A stretch of DNA of 64,000 bases from Tridacna crocea (taxonomy: Eukaryota; Mollusca; Bivalvia; Cardiida; Cardiidae). A program made the position numbers and the translations under genes. Below, piece after piece: positions 34,665-46,096 of this stretch. Every line of letters begins with the position of its first letter. The stretch's first letter is position 1. The stretch lies in NCBI GenBank assembly GCA_943736015.1, contig OX031058.1, forward strand, positions 21,787,001-21,851,000, given 5' to 3'. The notes beneath the pieces were generated by a model. That model was not told the origin of the DNA and made no database searches. It saw only the letters and a program-made list of their open reading frames with translations.

Positions 34665-35488
34665 GGCCCTCAAGTCTGTTTGCAATTTCTTGCGCGCAAC
34701 AGTTTTCTGAATACATTCAAACTTACAACAAAATATCTCTAGGATGTATAGTTGAGCAGGTGACTTTTATAACTTGGATCTTTGTAGGCATTCTAGAATT
34801 TAAGCTTTTTTAATGACAAGCCTCTTTGGGCATATAGGCACCCCTTTGCGAAGCTTTGATTTTTGTAAATTTTCTGCATGTCCAAGGACCATTCTGTTGT
34901 ATGGTTAAGTTGGTTGTTGAACAAAAGGGACTTGATGTATCCATAATTATGGGATGAATTGCACAGTATCATGCATCATGGAGATGCACTCTTTTCCACT
35001 TTATCTCTGCTGCTCAAATATATTCTTACTAGTGACTGATTGGCTTGGACATTTCTAAAAAGTTGCTATGGCATCATCATACCATATACTAACATACCTC
35101 TGTCCTCTGTATTGTCATCATGGAAATTGCAAAAGTTTCTCATATCTCTGTTTTCACTGTACAGATTTGTCAAACTTGGGCGTATATTTACTCCCATTTG
35201 GGGAACCAATACAAGAAGATAAAGTACTCCTCAACATGTATTTGACAGGGTTATATCCTGTCTTCGACCTACAATTTTCACTGAAAAGTTACTGAAACCA
35301 GGTATTGTCTCCTGTATGTGGTGCTCTTGTTTGTGCAAAGAAAAAACAAGTGAGTGGATAGTTTAAGATTTTAATAAAGCACTTTACATGAGTATAAAGC
35401 CATATTTACAAGGAAATAGTACAATCTTGATTTTGTCAATAAGTTGATATAAATTCATTTGCATTTTTTATTATTCAGCCAAAGATAA
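34665..35488. other. Intergenic DNA, nothing recognised
   Basis: Short open frames at 35040-35295 have no splice or start context and no family resemblance I can name. No clear repeat. Confidence 0.45.
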
Positions 35489-36401
35489 TTAACCCATTAC
35501 CATACAAGCCAGTATTTAACAACCCTGGAAAAAAGAGCCTTTGAAAATACTGTGGGTAAAGAAGACAACGCTGGTAAACAGCATTTTCTCCTTTTCCCAC
35601 AGTGTTTTCTACACTATCAGAGACATTCCCGTCATTTGAGTCACATATACTTGTTGGTAAGCAAGTGCCTTCAATTTGAATGTCTGGATTTGAGTGTTTT
35701 GGTGAAAACTTAACTCTTAATCAAACTATAAAATTTAAGTTTTACCAGACGACAAAATTTTAAAACTGGTCCAAATTGAAAGCATCTGCAGATGACTAAA
35801 TAAAAGTGACTGGAAATTTGTTTTGTGATAGGTAGAAAACATTGTGGAAAAGAAGAAAATGCTGGTTACTAGCATTTTCTCCTTTTCCCACAATGTTTTC
35901 AAAAGGCTTCTTTCTCAGGGTTGTTAAAAGTCGGGATTGTGTGGTAAAGAGTTAACCTGAAAGCATTTGTAGACAAAATATGAAACATGGCTCAAAGTGA
36001 TGTGATTTCACTGTAAACAAGTAGAAAACATTGGAATAGGAGAAACTGCTGTTCAAGATTATTTTGCTCCTTTCCCCCATTTTTCAAACGCTCTCCTCCT
36101 TGGTGTCATTAAAACATGTGACTGTTTGGTAAAGGGTTAATCTTGGCAAGAGACTGTCAATAACCTTTTGGAATAATCATGCTTGTAATAGGTTATACTC
36201 TCAGATAAACTTATTACTCAATACCAGCAATTTCTCTTTCGTCACACTGTTTTCAATAGTGATGTGCAGTGATGTATTTATATCAGAAATATACTAGCAG
36301 GATATTCTAACATTGGGTAGGTGCACTGAAGCATTAACTCTTAAGATGTCAAAATTTTCTCCTTCTCCTACAAAGTTTGGGATTGTGTGGTGAAGGGTTA
36401 A
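35489..36401. repeat. Chain of TTAA-hairpin MITEs
   Basis: Consecutive copies 35489-35713, 35710-35955 and 35952-36140 share boundary TTAA sites, followed by a 68-bp minimal derivative at 36334-36401. The middle copy has the best palindrome (about 35833-35888). Confidence 0.75.
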
Positions 36402-36509
36402 TGGTTATACTACAGTGATGTTTATATCTGATAGCACAAAACTCTCTGCAGTCTGAACAGTGACCTACATCAGATATCTATGCAAGTTATTGGGCGAACA
36501 CCTCCAACT

Positions 36510-36660
36510 TTACAAAGCATCAAACTCAAAAATTAGAATTTGTTTCCAGTAGGGCAGAAAACATTGTGGGAAAAGGAGAAAATGCTGGTTACCAGCATTT
36601 TCTCCTTTTCCCACAATGTTTTCAAAAGACTTGCACAAGGAATTGTTTTGTAAAGGTTTA
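36510..36660. repeat. TTAA-hairpin MITE, partial
   Basis: Perfect palindrome at about 36560-36620; the left third and the TTAA sites are lost. Confidence 0.7.
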
Positions 36661-36769
36661 AAAAAAAGGCCATTTTACTTTTCTAGGCTATTTTACTTTT
36701 CTACATCAAGTACTGGTAACTCTAGAGCATCAAAGTTGTCAGTAAAAAGATAGTGATAGTTTTGAACAC

Positions 36770-37052
36770 TGTTTCAGTTATATCCTAGCAGCCGATGCAC
36801 CTATCAATGCTTCTTGGAATGTCCTTTACCAGAACTTCAACTCCACACAATATTCTTTCCAAGCCACTTGGTGCTCTCCCACATAACCATTGCTAAAACA
36901 ATGGCTTGTGGTGAAAGAGCCATGAATCCTGCCACAATGACTATCATCAATCTTCAAAAAGAAATAGGCCAAGCTGTGGATTGAACCTGCAACCCTGTTC
37001 TCATGTGCTGTATGTACCCTACTTACTAAGCTACTGGGTTTGGGCTACAAAG
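36770..37052 (-). repeat. tRNA-derived SINE, third family
   Basis: On the - strand, a tRNA-like head near 36965-37052 has TAGCTTAGTAAG (A-box-like) and GCAGGTTCAATCC (B-box-like). The body contains ATAACCATTGCTAAAACAAT (inverted). A second copy is at 62065-62320. Confidence 0.65.
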
Positions 37053-37097
37053 TACAAAGGAGATGACTTTTACCAGTCAATCTCTAGTCTTAACTCA

Positions 37098-38119
37098 TTA
37101 ACACTATACCAAAGAACAAATTTATAGACTGGTCAAAATTGAAAGCATTTACAGATGACAACATAAATATGACTGTAAAATGGAAATTTGGTTTGGGAAG
37201 GGTAGAAAACATTGTGGGAAAAGGAGAAAATGCTGGTGTAACCAGCATTTTCTCCTTTTCCCACTATATTTTCAAACAGCTTCTGCCTCGGGGTCGTCAA
37301 AAGTCATCATTGTGTGGTAAAGGGTTAGGCAGAAATACTAAGAAACATTCTGGGAAAAGAAGAGCTGGTAAGTACTTGCTCCACAGTTTTCCATCCTCTA
37401 AAAAACAAATTTCACTTTTTAAGCCACTTGCAATTTGTTAGTAGATGCTGTGGTTTTGGACAGGTCTTCACTTGTGACACTTGGTAAACTGTTAACCCGT
37501 TACATAACAATCCAAAATCTAAACAACCCTGAAAAAGAAAGCTACTAAAATAGCATGGAAAAAGGAGAAAATGCTGGTTACACGCACTTTCCTCTTTTCT
37601 CGCAATGTTTTCCATCCCATTTAAGACATCTAATCTTTTGAGCAGTCTCTTATGTGTCTTCTGGGAGTTTAACCCATTACCCCATAAGGCATTTCTATGG
37701 TATCTCTAACTGACCCTAAATAACAGCAAGAGTAAGCCGTTTCTTATGTGTATATGACACCTTTTGATAGCATAGAAAACATTGTGGCAAAAGATGAAAT
37801 TGCTCATCATGAGCAATTTCACCTTTTGCCAAAATCTTTTCAAAAGGCTCCTACAAGCAATGTGTAGAAATGAGTACCTATGGAGTAAAGGGTTAACTCT
37901 TTACCAAAAAACAAATTTTTGCACTGGACCAAATTCATCAGCATCAGCAGAAAACAAATTAAATATTGGAAATATGATGATTTCTGACTGATAGGGTAGA
38001 AAATATTGTGGGAAAAGGAGAAAATGCTGGTTACGAGCAGCTTCTTCTTTTCCTACGGTGTTTTCTATTGGCTTCTTTCTAAGGGTCGCTTAAAGTTATG
38101 ATTTTTTGGTAAAGGGTTG
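37098..38119. repeat. Chain of family A and family B hairpin MITEs
   Basis: Copies at 37098-37327, about 37324-37495, 37492-37672, 37669-37896 (family B, 228 bp) and 37893-38119 sit end to end. TTAA at 37492, 37669 and 37893 is shared by neighbours. This shows that A and B families use the same kind of site. Confidence 0.75.
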
Positions 38120-38284
38120 AGAGCTGTGTGCATGTAGAGTCAAATATTAGTCTTCAATTTTAGTCTTCAATTTTGCTGTCCTCTATCTGTCGTGTGGCTG
38201 GTAAATACACTTTGAAACGGAACTCTGTTCTTGGAAATGAGCTCTGAAAAGAGAAAGACAAAGACCTGATAACAAATCATCATT

Positions 38285-38513
38285 TTAACCCTTTCCCAAA
38301 CAATCCCTGGTTTTTACGGGTCTGAAATTGTAGCCTTTTGAAAACATTGTGGGAAAAAGAGAAAATGCTGGTAACCAGCATTTTCTCCTTTTCCCACAAT
38401 GTTTTCTACCCCATCATTGGCAGAAATCATCTTTTCAGCAAAAGTTGAATTGTCGTCTGCAAATCCTTTAAATTTGGTCTAGTCCAAAAGTTTGTCGTTA
38501 GGGAAAGGGTTAA
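38285..38513. repeat. TTAA-hairpin MITE, CCCTTTCCCAAAC subgroup
   Basis: 229 bp, TTAA-bounded; closely matches 30358-30586, suggesting a young subgroup. Confidence 0.88.
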
Positions 38514-38587
38514 TGTAACACCACGCCAATTGAAATAGCTTTGATTCAACCATACAGTTACAGAATACCAAACCATAATCACTAAAC

Positions 38588-39420
38588 CTTTAACCTATTA
38601 CTACACAATCCCTACTTTTGATAACCCTGAGAATGAGGCCTTTAAAAAACACTGAAGGAAAAAGAGAAAATGCTAGTAATCAGCATTTTCCAATAATCTT
38701 TTCTACCTTTCAAAAGACAAATTTCAAATTTTCAGACACTTTTATTTTGTCGTCTGCAAATACTTTCGATCTGGACAAACCTAATTTTATAACATAAAAT
38801 CCAAAGTTTTAACGACCCTAAATAGGCAACCTTTTGGAAACACTGGGGGAAAAGAGAAAATGCTTGTAACCAGCACTTTCTTAACTTCCCACAATATTTT
38901 CTACCTTTCCAATACAGTTTCATCAATTATGCCATATTTAGTTTCTCATCTGCAATTATTGCTTTGAATTTGCACAAGTCTATAATTTTACCCTTTGGTA
39001 AAGACAAAATGGGATCTCTTAAAACATAATATCTCTTTAACAAAGGACAAAATTTTGGACTAGTCCAAATTCAAAGCATTTATCAGAACACAATATAAAT
39101 GTGACTTTAACTCTTTACCAAATGACAAAATTTTTGACTGGTCCAAACTGAAAGCACTTGCAGATGACAAATAAAACATAACTCAAAAATTGAAATTTAT
39201 TTCCAGCTGGGTAGAAAACATAGAAGGAAAAGGAGAAAATGCTGGTTACCAATAATTTTCATATCTCCGGGTCATAAAAACCAGGAATTGTTTGGTAAAG
39301 GGTTAGGGTAGAATTTTGTTGTTGAATGGGTATACCACACCTTGGGAAAAGTAGCAAATGCCATTTACTAGCATTCTCTCCTTTTCTCACCATGTTTTCA
39401 AAAATATTTCTTCCTCCGGC
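38588..39420. repeat. Cluster of decayed and nested hairpin MITEs
   Basis: Decayed copies at about 38588-38792 and 38795-39005, and a copy at 39107-39303 that seems to sit inside another (39032-39106 and 39306-39420). Site bases are partly lost. Confidence 0.55.
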
Positions 39421-40351
39421 CCTTATAAGTTTGCACTGTCTGACAAAAGGATAAGATATTTGGTTATATGCTTAGCGCTACCAGCCTTTAGAGTTTCTTT
39501 CAAGGGAAAAGGTGAAATTGCTGATAAACAATTTTGCCACATTTTTTTCAAGTATTTTCTTGTATTCAACTTTTGATCATTGATATTGATGTGATATTCT
39601 GTATTTTACAAGGAAGATTTCAGAGTGTCCTAAAGCCCATTCTGTTTTAGGAGAATATAGGGTTCTAGAATGTGTGACATTAGATGATCAAACACGTGTC
39701 AAACAAGAAAACGGGCCCACAGGTACATTAAAAATATTAACAGATTAAATTGAAAAGAAAATAATTTCATCTCACAATTGAAGAGGAAGGTCATCAGTAA
39801 ATTTTGGTAACATTATACGGGTTGCCCGACTCTACCATGAATGGCGAAAAAATAACGATCACATAATTACAGGTATAACACACCAATATAATTGATGGGC
39901 TCTGTCATGTTACTTCTTCAGCGTTTACCACACAATCCTGCGTCTGATGAAAAAGGTTTTTGAAAACATTGTGGGAACATGCTGGTAACTAGCATTTTAT
40001 CCTTTTCCCACTATGTTTTCTGCCCTATCCAAAATCAACCTTATCATTCAAGCAACATTTGAAATGTTGCCTGCACCTGCTATCAAATTGTACAAGTCCA
40101 AAATTTTGCTGTGTTGTAAAGATATCGATGTCAAAGAGATCACCTTTGGAATACTGAATTAAAAAAACAACAACCCAAATGGATGTTTTTCAGACAACAA
40201 ATAAGAGCCAATTATTTGTAATAACAAATTGTATCAGGTATCTCTGGAAATTTGACATTGTAGATCAAAGATCAGATGACACATTTTCTGTTTGATCTGG
40301 TTGTATCCTGGCCAGAAGTGCAAAGGAACTTGACTGTTTCTTCCTTCACCC

Positions 40352-40567
40352 TTAACCCATTACCACACAATCCCTACTTTTGACGATCCTTTAGAAAATA
40401 TTGTGGAAAAAGGAGAAAATGCTGGAAACCAGCATTTTCTCCTTTTCCCACAATGATTTCTACCCTTTACAAAACCAATTTCAAATTCTGAATAACTTTT
40501 ATCTTGTTGATTGCAAATACTTTCAATTTGGACAAGCCTAAAATATTGTTGTTTGGTAATGAGTTAA
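40352..40567. repeat. TTAA-hairpin MITE (family A)
   Basis: TTAA-bounded, 216 bp, palindrome at about 40400-40455. The right TTAA is shared with a variant copy running to 40727 whose stem tip reads CGATAAAATGG facing ATTTTATCC. Confidence 0.82.
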
Positions 40568-41004
40568 TCAAACGTTCCTAGGTTTTAACAACCCTGCTGA
40601 AGAAGGCTTTTGCAAACATCTTATAAAAACGATAAAATGGTTACAATCATTTTATCCTTTTCCCACTTTGTTTTTGAAAGCGTTATTCATCAGTGTCATT
40701 AAATACAGGATTGTTTTGTGAAAGGTTAAGACATCCTCTGTGGAATAAAAGGAATTTCTTACAAGCAGCATTTTCCTCCTTTTCCAACATGGTGTGTACC
40801 CTTTCAAAGACCCACCATTTTACCCAATTCTGATTAATTGTCTGCAAAGTCTGTCAATTTGGAGCAGCCTAAATTTTTTTCAAGTTATTGAGAGTTGACC
40901 CTTTACCATACAATCTAAAGTTTTAGGTCCTGAAAAATATTAAAGCTTTTCAAAATTATTATTGGGAAAGGAGGAAATGCTAGTAAGCAATGTTTTCTAC
41001 CCTT

Positions 41005-41558
41005 TTAAAGGTGGCCTTTCAGATTTTGGGATGAAAATTTTACAGAAATCCAAAAAAAAAAATCATCTTTTTACTCCATAAGCCTTATAATTTTCATTCA
41101 TTAAACCCCAGTAGTTGAAAACCATCTGACAACTAGATAAATTAGAGATTTACTACAGCCCAGGTCGACAATGAAGGGAAATATGGTCTATTTTTATATG
41201 AGCAACTCGCTCATTTACATACAGGAAATATACAGAGGAAGCTTCAAACATAGCATCCGAAGTTCTAGACATTATGGAAAATAATAACATGTCGGTTATG
41301 TTATGGAATTTGATAGTCATTATTCACGTTCAAGTCACTTAAAAAACATTCCCACAATGCTTTTTTTTTAAATTTTGGTAGGAAATCTAAAAATAGCTTA
41401 AGAGGCTATGTAGCCTTTTAAGGAAATACCATAATTTATTTTTTGTAATTTTATGATTATTAATTACTGATGATATGTATTGTTTTTCATATAAATTTCA
41501 GTGACATATATATTTTTCAATTTGGTGTGTTGTGAAAATTCTAAATACCCACCTTTAA
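41005..41558. mobile_element. Unclassified TTAA-flanked element inside a hairpin MITE
   Basis: Flanked by TTAA (41005-41008, 41555-41558), with short ends AGGTGGCC and, inverted, AGGTGGGT. Removing it and one TTAA restores the MITE wording CTACCCTTTTAAAGACAAAT. About 550 bp, AT-rich, no long open frame. Confidence 0.6.
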
Positions 41559-41806
41559 AGACAAATTTAATTCTTAAGTCCACCTAATTCCATGGTTTGA
41601 GAGCACTTTTAATTTGGACCAGTCTAAAATTTTGCCAAGTGGCATAAGGTCTAAAACCTTTTATCTCAATGCCGATAAAGCAAAAGGACTATTTGCTGAA
41701 ATGATTAAAAGCATGGGCCGTTACAAACAATATCTCCTTTTCCTGTAATGTTTTCAAAAGTCTTCTCTCACAGGATCGTTACAACCTGGGACTGTGTGGT
41801 AATGAG

Positions 41807-42029
41807 TTAACTCTTTACCAAACGACAAAATTTTAGACCAGTCCAAATTGAATGCAGATGGCAAAATAAAAGTGACTTAGAATTTGAAATTTGTTTTAGG
41901 AAGGGAAGAAAACATTGTGGGGAAAGGAGAAAATGCTGATTACCAGTATTTTCTCCTTTTCCCTCAATGTTTTCGGAAGGCTTCTTTCTTAGGGTAGTTA
42001 AAAGTTGGGATTGTGAGGTGAAGAGTTAA
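41807..42029. repeat. TTAA-hairpin MITE (family A), full length
   Basis: TTAA-bounded; shares its left TTAA with a shorter copy (about 41641-41810). Palindrome at about 41918-41972 with two mismatches. Confidence 0.82.
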
Positions 42030-42243
42030 ACAAGCCTGAAATTTAGCAGTTTGGTGAAGAGTTAATAATATTTTATATCAACTGCCGACGTTATTCAGAT
42101 CTACAACCTATGAATGATATTACTACTATCACATTCTCTCAGATTAAATTATCCAAGAAATTGGTGTACTGCAGTATAAGAAAAAAAAATACGAATGCAC
42201 AACTTACACAAAATATATAAATTTACATAAAAGATAATCCTAG

Positions 42244-42708
42244 TCAATAGGTTGGATATCCGTAACCAACAGGGTAACCATAGCAACAGCCATAGTCATA
42301 ATAATAATAATCCCTCTCTTGCTTCACAATGGGTCTGGTACTAACAAAAAGTTTATCATTCCTATAGCCTTTTCCCATCAATATCTGATGTAGAAAGCTC
42401 TCCTTTGGTGTTGAAGATGGACAGCTACAGTCCCTTGATGTTCCCGCTATGTTTTGTGAACCTTTGCTCTCAAAAGTGTAAGGATAATATGTTCCATACG
42501 AGAAAGGTCCAGTGTTATGGTGCGCATGTCCTGTGTAGCTGTACGAATACTCTTCTGTGTTTGAGACTGAAGGTGCAGACGTTGATGTCTGTGTGGACGT
42601 ACAAGGTGTCTCTGGATAATACGATGACATATTTTCTGACACAGGATTGTCCACTAACATTATAGATGATGTCACCAAGTTTTCCTTTGATACACTCTTA
42701 CTTGCCAT
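42244..42708 (-). CDS. Unknown tyrosine-rich protein, single-exon open frame (154 aa)
   Basis: I do not recognise this protein. The ATG at 42708 is preceded by an in-frame TAA 9 nt upstream, and the frame closes at TGA 42244-42246. The first 60 residues are Ser/Thr-rich (STQTSTSAPSVSNTEEYS). Residues about 105-130 (SFLHQILMGKGYRNDKLFVS, then TRPIVKQE) look like a folded or conserved segment, including a VKQE motif of the sumoylation type. The C-terminus is very Tyr/Gly-rich (DYYYYDYGCCYGYPVGYGYP). There is no signal peptide or membrane segment. It could be a small intronless gene or the last exon of a gene whose upstream exons lie toward higher coordinates. It stands out because it is not a translation of any repeat in the window. 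Confidence 0.5.
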   Translation of the reverse strand: MASKSVSKENLVTSSIMLVDNPVSENMSSYYPETPCTSTQTSTSAPSVSNTEEYSYSYTGHAHHNTGPFSYGTYYPYTFESKGSQNIAGTSRDCSCPSSTPKESFLHQILMGKGYRNDKLFVSTRPIVKQERDYYYYDYGCCYGYPVGYGYPTY

Positions 42709-42709
42709 T

Positions 42710-43097
42710 TTCTTTTGTTACTATTTTATTCTTACTATCAGAGTGAGTATTCACTTCAATTTTAACAAGTCTGTAACCTTTTCTATTAAAATAAAAAATC
42801 TGGAAGATAACAATACCTACTTTTAAAGACCCTGAGAAAGAAGCCTTTAGAAAACAATAGAGAAAATGCTTGTTACCATATGCCAAACATTACATTATTT
42901 TGCCAACTGGTTTCAAACTTGAGGACTAAAAAAATTTTTTCAATAAAATCCTACGAGAAAGTTGGGCAAACCCAATTTTGACCGCAAAGCTATAATTACT
43001 GGAATCCTGGTGGAGGTCTACAAGATAAAGCCCCATACCAGATAATACAGGTCTAGAATGTGTGGTTATAAACAAGAAGATTTTCAAACTTTTCTCA
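42710..43097. other. Intergenic DNA with a MITE remnant
   Basis: A remnant of a hairpin MITE (CCTGAGAAAGAAGCCTTTAG) lies near 42830-42880. The rest shows no gene or clear repeat. Confidence 0.4.
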
Positions 43098-44852
43098 ATA
43101 CAAGAGGGCCATGATGGCCCTGAAATCGCTCACCTGAGTTTATTGACCAAACATGCACCATCTAGTTTCCCAGTGACCTAGTTTTTTATCAGACATTACC
43201 CATCATCAAACACTTTTGAGATATCAATAAGACAAACATTCTGGCCAAGTTTCATGAGTATTGGACTGAAAATGTGGCCTCTACAGTGTACAAAAGGTTT
43301 TTCTAAGATTTCATCAAGTGACCTAGTTTTGGACCCGACAATTACCCATTATCAAACTCTTTTGAGACATCACCAAAACAAACACTCTGACCAAGTCTGA
43401 AGAATATCAGGCAGAAAATGTAGCCTCTAGAGTGTACACAAGGTTTTTCTAATATTTGACCCATTGACCTAGTTTTTGACTCCACATGACCCATTTTCAA
43501 TCTCATTCAAGGTATCACCAGGACAAATATAATGAACAAGTTTTAGGAGTATCAGACTGAAAATGTGTCCTCCAGAGCATACAAAAGGTGTTTATAACAT
43601 TTGACCTATTGACCCAGTTTTTGACCCAACATGACCCATTTTCAAACTCATCCAAGATATTATAAAGGCAAACATTCTGACTAATTTTCAAGAGTGTTGG
43701 ACTGAAAATGTGGCATCCAGAGCATATACAAGGTTTTTCTAAGATTTGACCTGGTGACCTAGTTTTTAACCCCCAATGACCCATTTTCAAACCTGTCTGA
43801 GATATCATCAAGACAAACATTCTGACCAACTTACAAGAGTTTCGGACTGAAAATGTGGCCTTTAGAGCCTACAAAAGGTTTTTCTAACATTTGACCTAGT
43901 GACCTAGTTTTTGACCCCACATGACCCATTTTCGATCTTGTCCGAGATATCATCCAGACAAATATCCTGACCAACTTTCATGAGTATCCAACTGAAAATG
44001 GCCTCTAGAGTGTACAAAAGGTTTTTCTAAGATTTGACCTAGTGACCTAGTTTTTGACCCCACGTGACCCATTTTCGAACTCGTCCGAGATATCATCCAG
44101 ACAAACATCCTGACCAACTTTCATGAGTATCCGACTGAAAATGTGGCCTCTAGAGCGTACAAAAGGTTTTTCTAAGATTTGACCTGGTGACCTAGTTTTT
44201 GACCCCACGTGACCCATTTTCGAACTCGTCTGAGATATCATCCAGACAAACATCCTGACCAATTTTCATGAGTATCCGACTGAAAATGTGGCCTCTAGAG
44301 CGTACAAAAGGTTTTTCTAAGATTTGACCTGGTGACCTAGTTTTTGACCCCACGTGACCCATTTTCGAACTCGTCCGAGATATCATCCAGACAAACATCC
44401 TGACCAACTTTCATGAGTATCCGACTGAAAATGTGGCCTCTAGAGCGTACACAAGGTTTTTCTAAGATTTGACCTGGTGACCTAGTTTTTGACCCCACGT
44501 GACCCATTTTCAAACTCGTCCGAGATATCATCGAGACAAACATCCTGACCAACTTTCATGAGTATCCGACTGAAAATGTGGCCTCTAGAGCGTACACAAG
44601 GTTTTTCTAAGATTTGACCTAGTGACCTAGTTTTTGACCCCACATGACCCATTTTCGAACTCGTCCGAGATTTCATCGAGACAAACATCCTGACCAATTT
44701 TCATGAGTATCCGACTAAAACTGTGGCCTCTAGAGCGTACACAAGGTAAAAAGTTGACGCCGCACGACGCACGCCGCACGACGGACGACGGACGCCGGAC
44801 ACAGCACGATCACAATAGCTCACCATGAGCACTTCGTGCTCAGGTGAGCTAA
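43098..44852 (+). mobile_element. Helitron/Helentron-like element, 145-bp tandem repeats
   Basis: Begins ACAAGAGGGCCATGATGGCC, then GAAATCGCTCACCTGAG; ends TGAGCACTTCGTGCTCA, GGTGAG, CTAA, a 7-bp-stem hairpin just before a CTRR-type end. Between are about 12 units. The last four or five (44040-44700) are nearly identical with an exact 145-bp period, while the left ones are diverged. Subterminal TCACCTGA and TCAGGTGA are inverted with respect to each other. Because 145 is not a multiple of 3, overlapping 71-codon frames step across the array; these are not genes. Confidence 0.65.
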
Positions 44853-45076
44853 AAAGGCCCTGTAAAACATAAAAAGCTTTCCTATGATATAAAGTCTTTT
44901 TGGAGGGAGAGATTTTTTGGGAGAGGGAGGAACAGAGGGAGAGAGATGGGGACCGAGGGAGGGAGATAGAAAGAAGAATTTCGCAATTTATATTGAAAGA
45001 TTTTTCTTTAAATAACAATGTTCCTATCAATATCCCAGTAGTTGTTTAGTGTATTCATAATGTCTTTGTATATTCA

Positions 45077-45098
45077 TTTATTTATTTATTTAAATTTA
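45077..45098. repeat. (TTTA)n simple repeat
   Basis: Short tetranucleotide run in an AT-rich stretch of unique-looking sequence. Confidence 0.7.
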
Positions 45099-46096
45099 CA
45101 GTATCAACTTATCAATGGTAAATCAAACAAAACAAACTAGAAAAGCTCACATACACAAACAAAAGCACATAAGGACATAAAAAAATTAACTATAACTCCC
45201 ACAATTATGACTTCAAACTTTATATTAACACTTTCATAATAATATGAAAGAACTTCAAACCAGCTCTGATTTGACATTCCTTTAAAAAGGGCTTACCTAA
45301 TTAAACATAATGGTTTTGACAGGGGTGCATTAAAAAAATTACCTGTTTCTTCAAACGCTTTTACCAAACCCCAAAGTACAGACTTTTCTAAATTAAAAGC
45401 ATTTGCAGACAACAAAGGTTGTCCAAATGACAAAAGATGTTTTTGATAGCTGTTACCAGCATTTCCTCCTTTTCCCACAATGTTTCAAAAGCCATCCCTT
45501 TTCCCACAATGTTTCAAAAGCCATTCTCTTTTCACAGTAGTTAAATGTTGGGGTTGTGCTGCAAAGGGTTCATTCTTCATTCATGTGACAATCTTTTGAC
45601 TTGCCCAGATTAAAAGCACCTGCAGAAGACATCTATAACTTATTGAAGCTGAAATCATTTGACCTGTTTTAAAAGGATCAAAACAATGTGGGAAAGGGAC
45701 AAAATGCTTTTGTTTTTTTTTCCTTTTTCACACAGCATTTTGTCCTTTTTCTCGTGATGTTTGCATAAACATTCTTTATGTTGCTAAAACAGGATTTGGG
45801 GGGATAGAGTGAATTCTTCCTTGTGAAACTTTTGTAAAAACTTTCCTTCGAGATATTATTATGGCAGTCATGGACTTAGCCAAATTTGAAACATTTGATT
45901 GTGTGAGAGTTTTTTTGGTCATTTTCAACACTATTTCATTGCAGAAGCCAGTGTACTTCTTCATGTTTTCCCGGAGTTTTGTTCTTCTAGTAGTTCACAA
46001 AATACAATAGTATTCTCCCAAGCCACTGTCAGCTTTCTGACTTAACCCATTACCACACAATCCCTACTTTTGACGACTCTGAGAAAGAAGCCTTTA

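Noticed and set aside
44047..44697. Overlapping family of 71-residue proteins (MVRMFVSMKS...)
   Set aside because: They are read from the 145-bp tandem repeat. The period is not divisible by three, so the same peptide reappears in shifted frames; no start context or conservation.
43098..44852. CRISPR-like array
   Set aside because: Regular 145-bp repeats have no spacers; the whole unit repeats and the genome is eukaryotic.
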